Below, one piece after another: positions 62,690 to 64,000 of a DNA stretch of 64,000 nt. Below the pieces are notes generated by a model. That model was not told where the DNA came from. It saw only the letters and a list, made by a program, of their open reading frames with translations, and made no database searches. Origin of the DNA: Dichetophora obliterata (Eukaryota > Arthropoda > Insecta > Diptera > Sciomyzidae); the NCBI GenBank assembly GCA_963920525.1, contig OY986437.1:113266715-113330714 (forward strand). The letters run 5' to 3'. Both the position numbers and the translations under genes were made by a program. Position 1 is the stretch's first letter. The number at the start of each line of letters is the position of its first letter.

Positions 62690-64000
62690 GGGGTAAATCT
62701 GGGACAATAATTCTTTTATATTGTTGGAAAGTAAAGACAAAGTTCTTATTCAAAACAATAATCTACTAATTATTATCATTTTTGGCCTATGATTGTCCTG
62801 GAGAGTTTCAGAATCTGAGCGTGAACCACAGTGTGAATTTTTTGGATCCAGATACTGATGCCCACATTAGAGCTGCCGTCAAAAGCACTTTTTGAGAGCT
62901 ATCTAGCCCAAATTATGGTCAAAAATAAGTGCCGCCGCAGTCTTTAGCTAAAATTTTGTACAGTCCATTGCGTGCAATCTTAAAAAGCTCTAGTGATAGT
63001 GAGACTTTTCGTAAGAAATCGTAAGAAATCTGTTGAATGTATAACAATCAAAACGAGATAAGTTTATTTTGTTTATAACTTTGTTTGCTTGAGTTGTATA
63101 CAAGTTTGGTAAAAAGAAGTATAGAAATATGTATATCAAATGATTTCCAGCTAGCGCCTATTGTATAATTTCTCAATGTATTTAATTAAACTTTTAAAAC
63201 TGCATTTGTTTAAAAAAATGGTAAAAACATTATCAAAGTGCGAATATCTTAAAAACGGTATTGTGTAAAAAAATTCACATATCATGAAATATAGGTATTA
63301 ATATTACCTTTCACACGCAATTTTCAAAACTTTGTGAAATATTACAGTTTGAATAGTTGTATAAGAGCACCTTCAACTTCTAAGTCGGACAAGAACAAAA
63401 AAAAAAAAAATAGAAAAACAAAATATGCCAGTAGTGGGACTCCCAAAAATGTAACGATAATTATAAATGACAGTTTTCGCTAACTAACGATATCGAAAAT
63501 CGTCGTTAACGCGTTTGAGAATTCCACTACAGGTGTCCGTAAATTAAACTTGTTCCAAGATTGTTTACTTTGTTTAAATGTGCAATACAGTGGCTCGTAT
63601 AAATAAATCAATACATTTTTGAAACAGCAATAGTCCGTAACGTACATACATATTTTAAAAAAATCTGGACATTTGCATACTTATTTAAGAGCTCTTGAAA
63701 AGGAGTGTATTTGAGTTGTCATAAAAATCAGTACATGTACTCCCAAAATTAGTACGTCTGGCAACCCTATTAACCTTGGATAACCAATCATATTTCTAAT
63801 ACGTTATAACTAACCAATGTTAGTCGATTCGACTAGCACGCTCCAAAACTCGTTTAAGAGGAGCTGTTAGTACATAAAATACATTAAAAGCTGATGAAAA
63901 TGGAAAACCTATGTATATTCTACTAGAAATAAAAAAAACATTAGTATTGGTCTTTGTTTTTTTTTATTATTTACTTTTTATAAGCTACTTATTTTATCAG
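62690..64000. other. No gene identified
   Basis: AT-rich. A possible ~100-bp MITE (cagtagtggga near 63431, inverted partner ccactacag near 63525) and a Tc1-like tip (acagtggctcgtataaataa near 63589) are the only repeat signals. Confidence 0.35.

Noticed and set aside
63429..63532. Possible 104-bp MITE with cagtagtggga / tccactacag ends
   Set aside because: Inverted match is short and imperfect and no TSD is visible.
63589..63650. Tc1-like tip (acagtggctcgtataaataa)
   Set aside because: No partner end or transposase in the window; could be chance similarity.

Overview
The window is nuclear DNA of a higher fly (Diptera, Cyclorrhapha), most likely a tephritid-type fruit fly. The evidence is intron-containing genes with GT-AG splice sites, a recognisable fly Mediator subunit (intersex/Med29), an Nse2 SUMO ligase, an epsilon-class glutathione S-transferase, AT-rich DNA and a dense load of insect transposable elements. 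No bacterial operon, CRISPR array, tRNA or rRNA gene is visible. The species assignment is inference.

Host genes are few. At 20.4-22.1 kb ix/Med29 (+) and an Nse2-type SUMO ligase (-, two exons) lie tail to tail. A 44-codon hydrophobic small ORF sits just upstream of ix on the same strand. At 61.4-62.2 kb there is a two-exon epsilon GST (-). A broken copy of ribosomal protein P1 lies at 15.0-15.3 kb.

The rest is largely transposons, many with ends and target-site duplications (TSDs) that can be read directly. From left to right: a Harbinger element (0.16-1.07 kb); a 3-bp-TSD MITE; a tandem 0.83-kb duplication; a 1.75-kb element with an 8-bp TSD and P-like ends; a full BEL/Pao LTR retrotransposon (6.3-14.8 kb) with a tRNA-Phe primer site and a hAT inserted in gag; an RTE-like LINE tail; a degenerate P/THAP-type element carrying three MITEs, one of which carries a fourth (17.6-20.3 kb); a TIR element with four internal ~275-bp repeats (24.0-25.3 kb); a 260-bp-arm hairpin (26.0-26.6 kb); a second P/THAP copy with a MITE in its end; a hAT remnant; a piggyBac (30.4-33.0 kb) with a small insertion in its gene; Tc1-in-Tc1 plus a mariner (33.2-37.7 kb); a hAT-type element (39.16-44.84 kb) that holds a MITE, the third P/THAP copy, a 1-kb Harbinger-type element and a Transib; two copies of a palindromic MITE; a nearly intact Jockey/I-type LINE (46.5-51.8 kb); a strongly strand-asymmetric T-poor region (51.9-54.2 kb); a dimeric A-rich repeat array (55.0-55.6 kb); and an intron-containing piggyBac-family pseudogene (57.9-59.8 kb).

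The genes do not form a pathway. The window reads as a heterochromatin-like transposon sink around a few ordinary genes. Its main value is stratigraphy: nested TSDs and paralogous empty sites give an order of insertion, and several families (the P/THAP elements, the Transib, the repeat-carrying TIR element, the T-poor region) look worth formal description.
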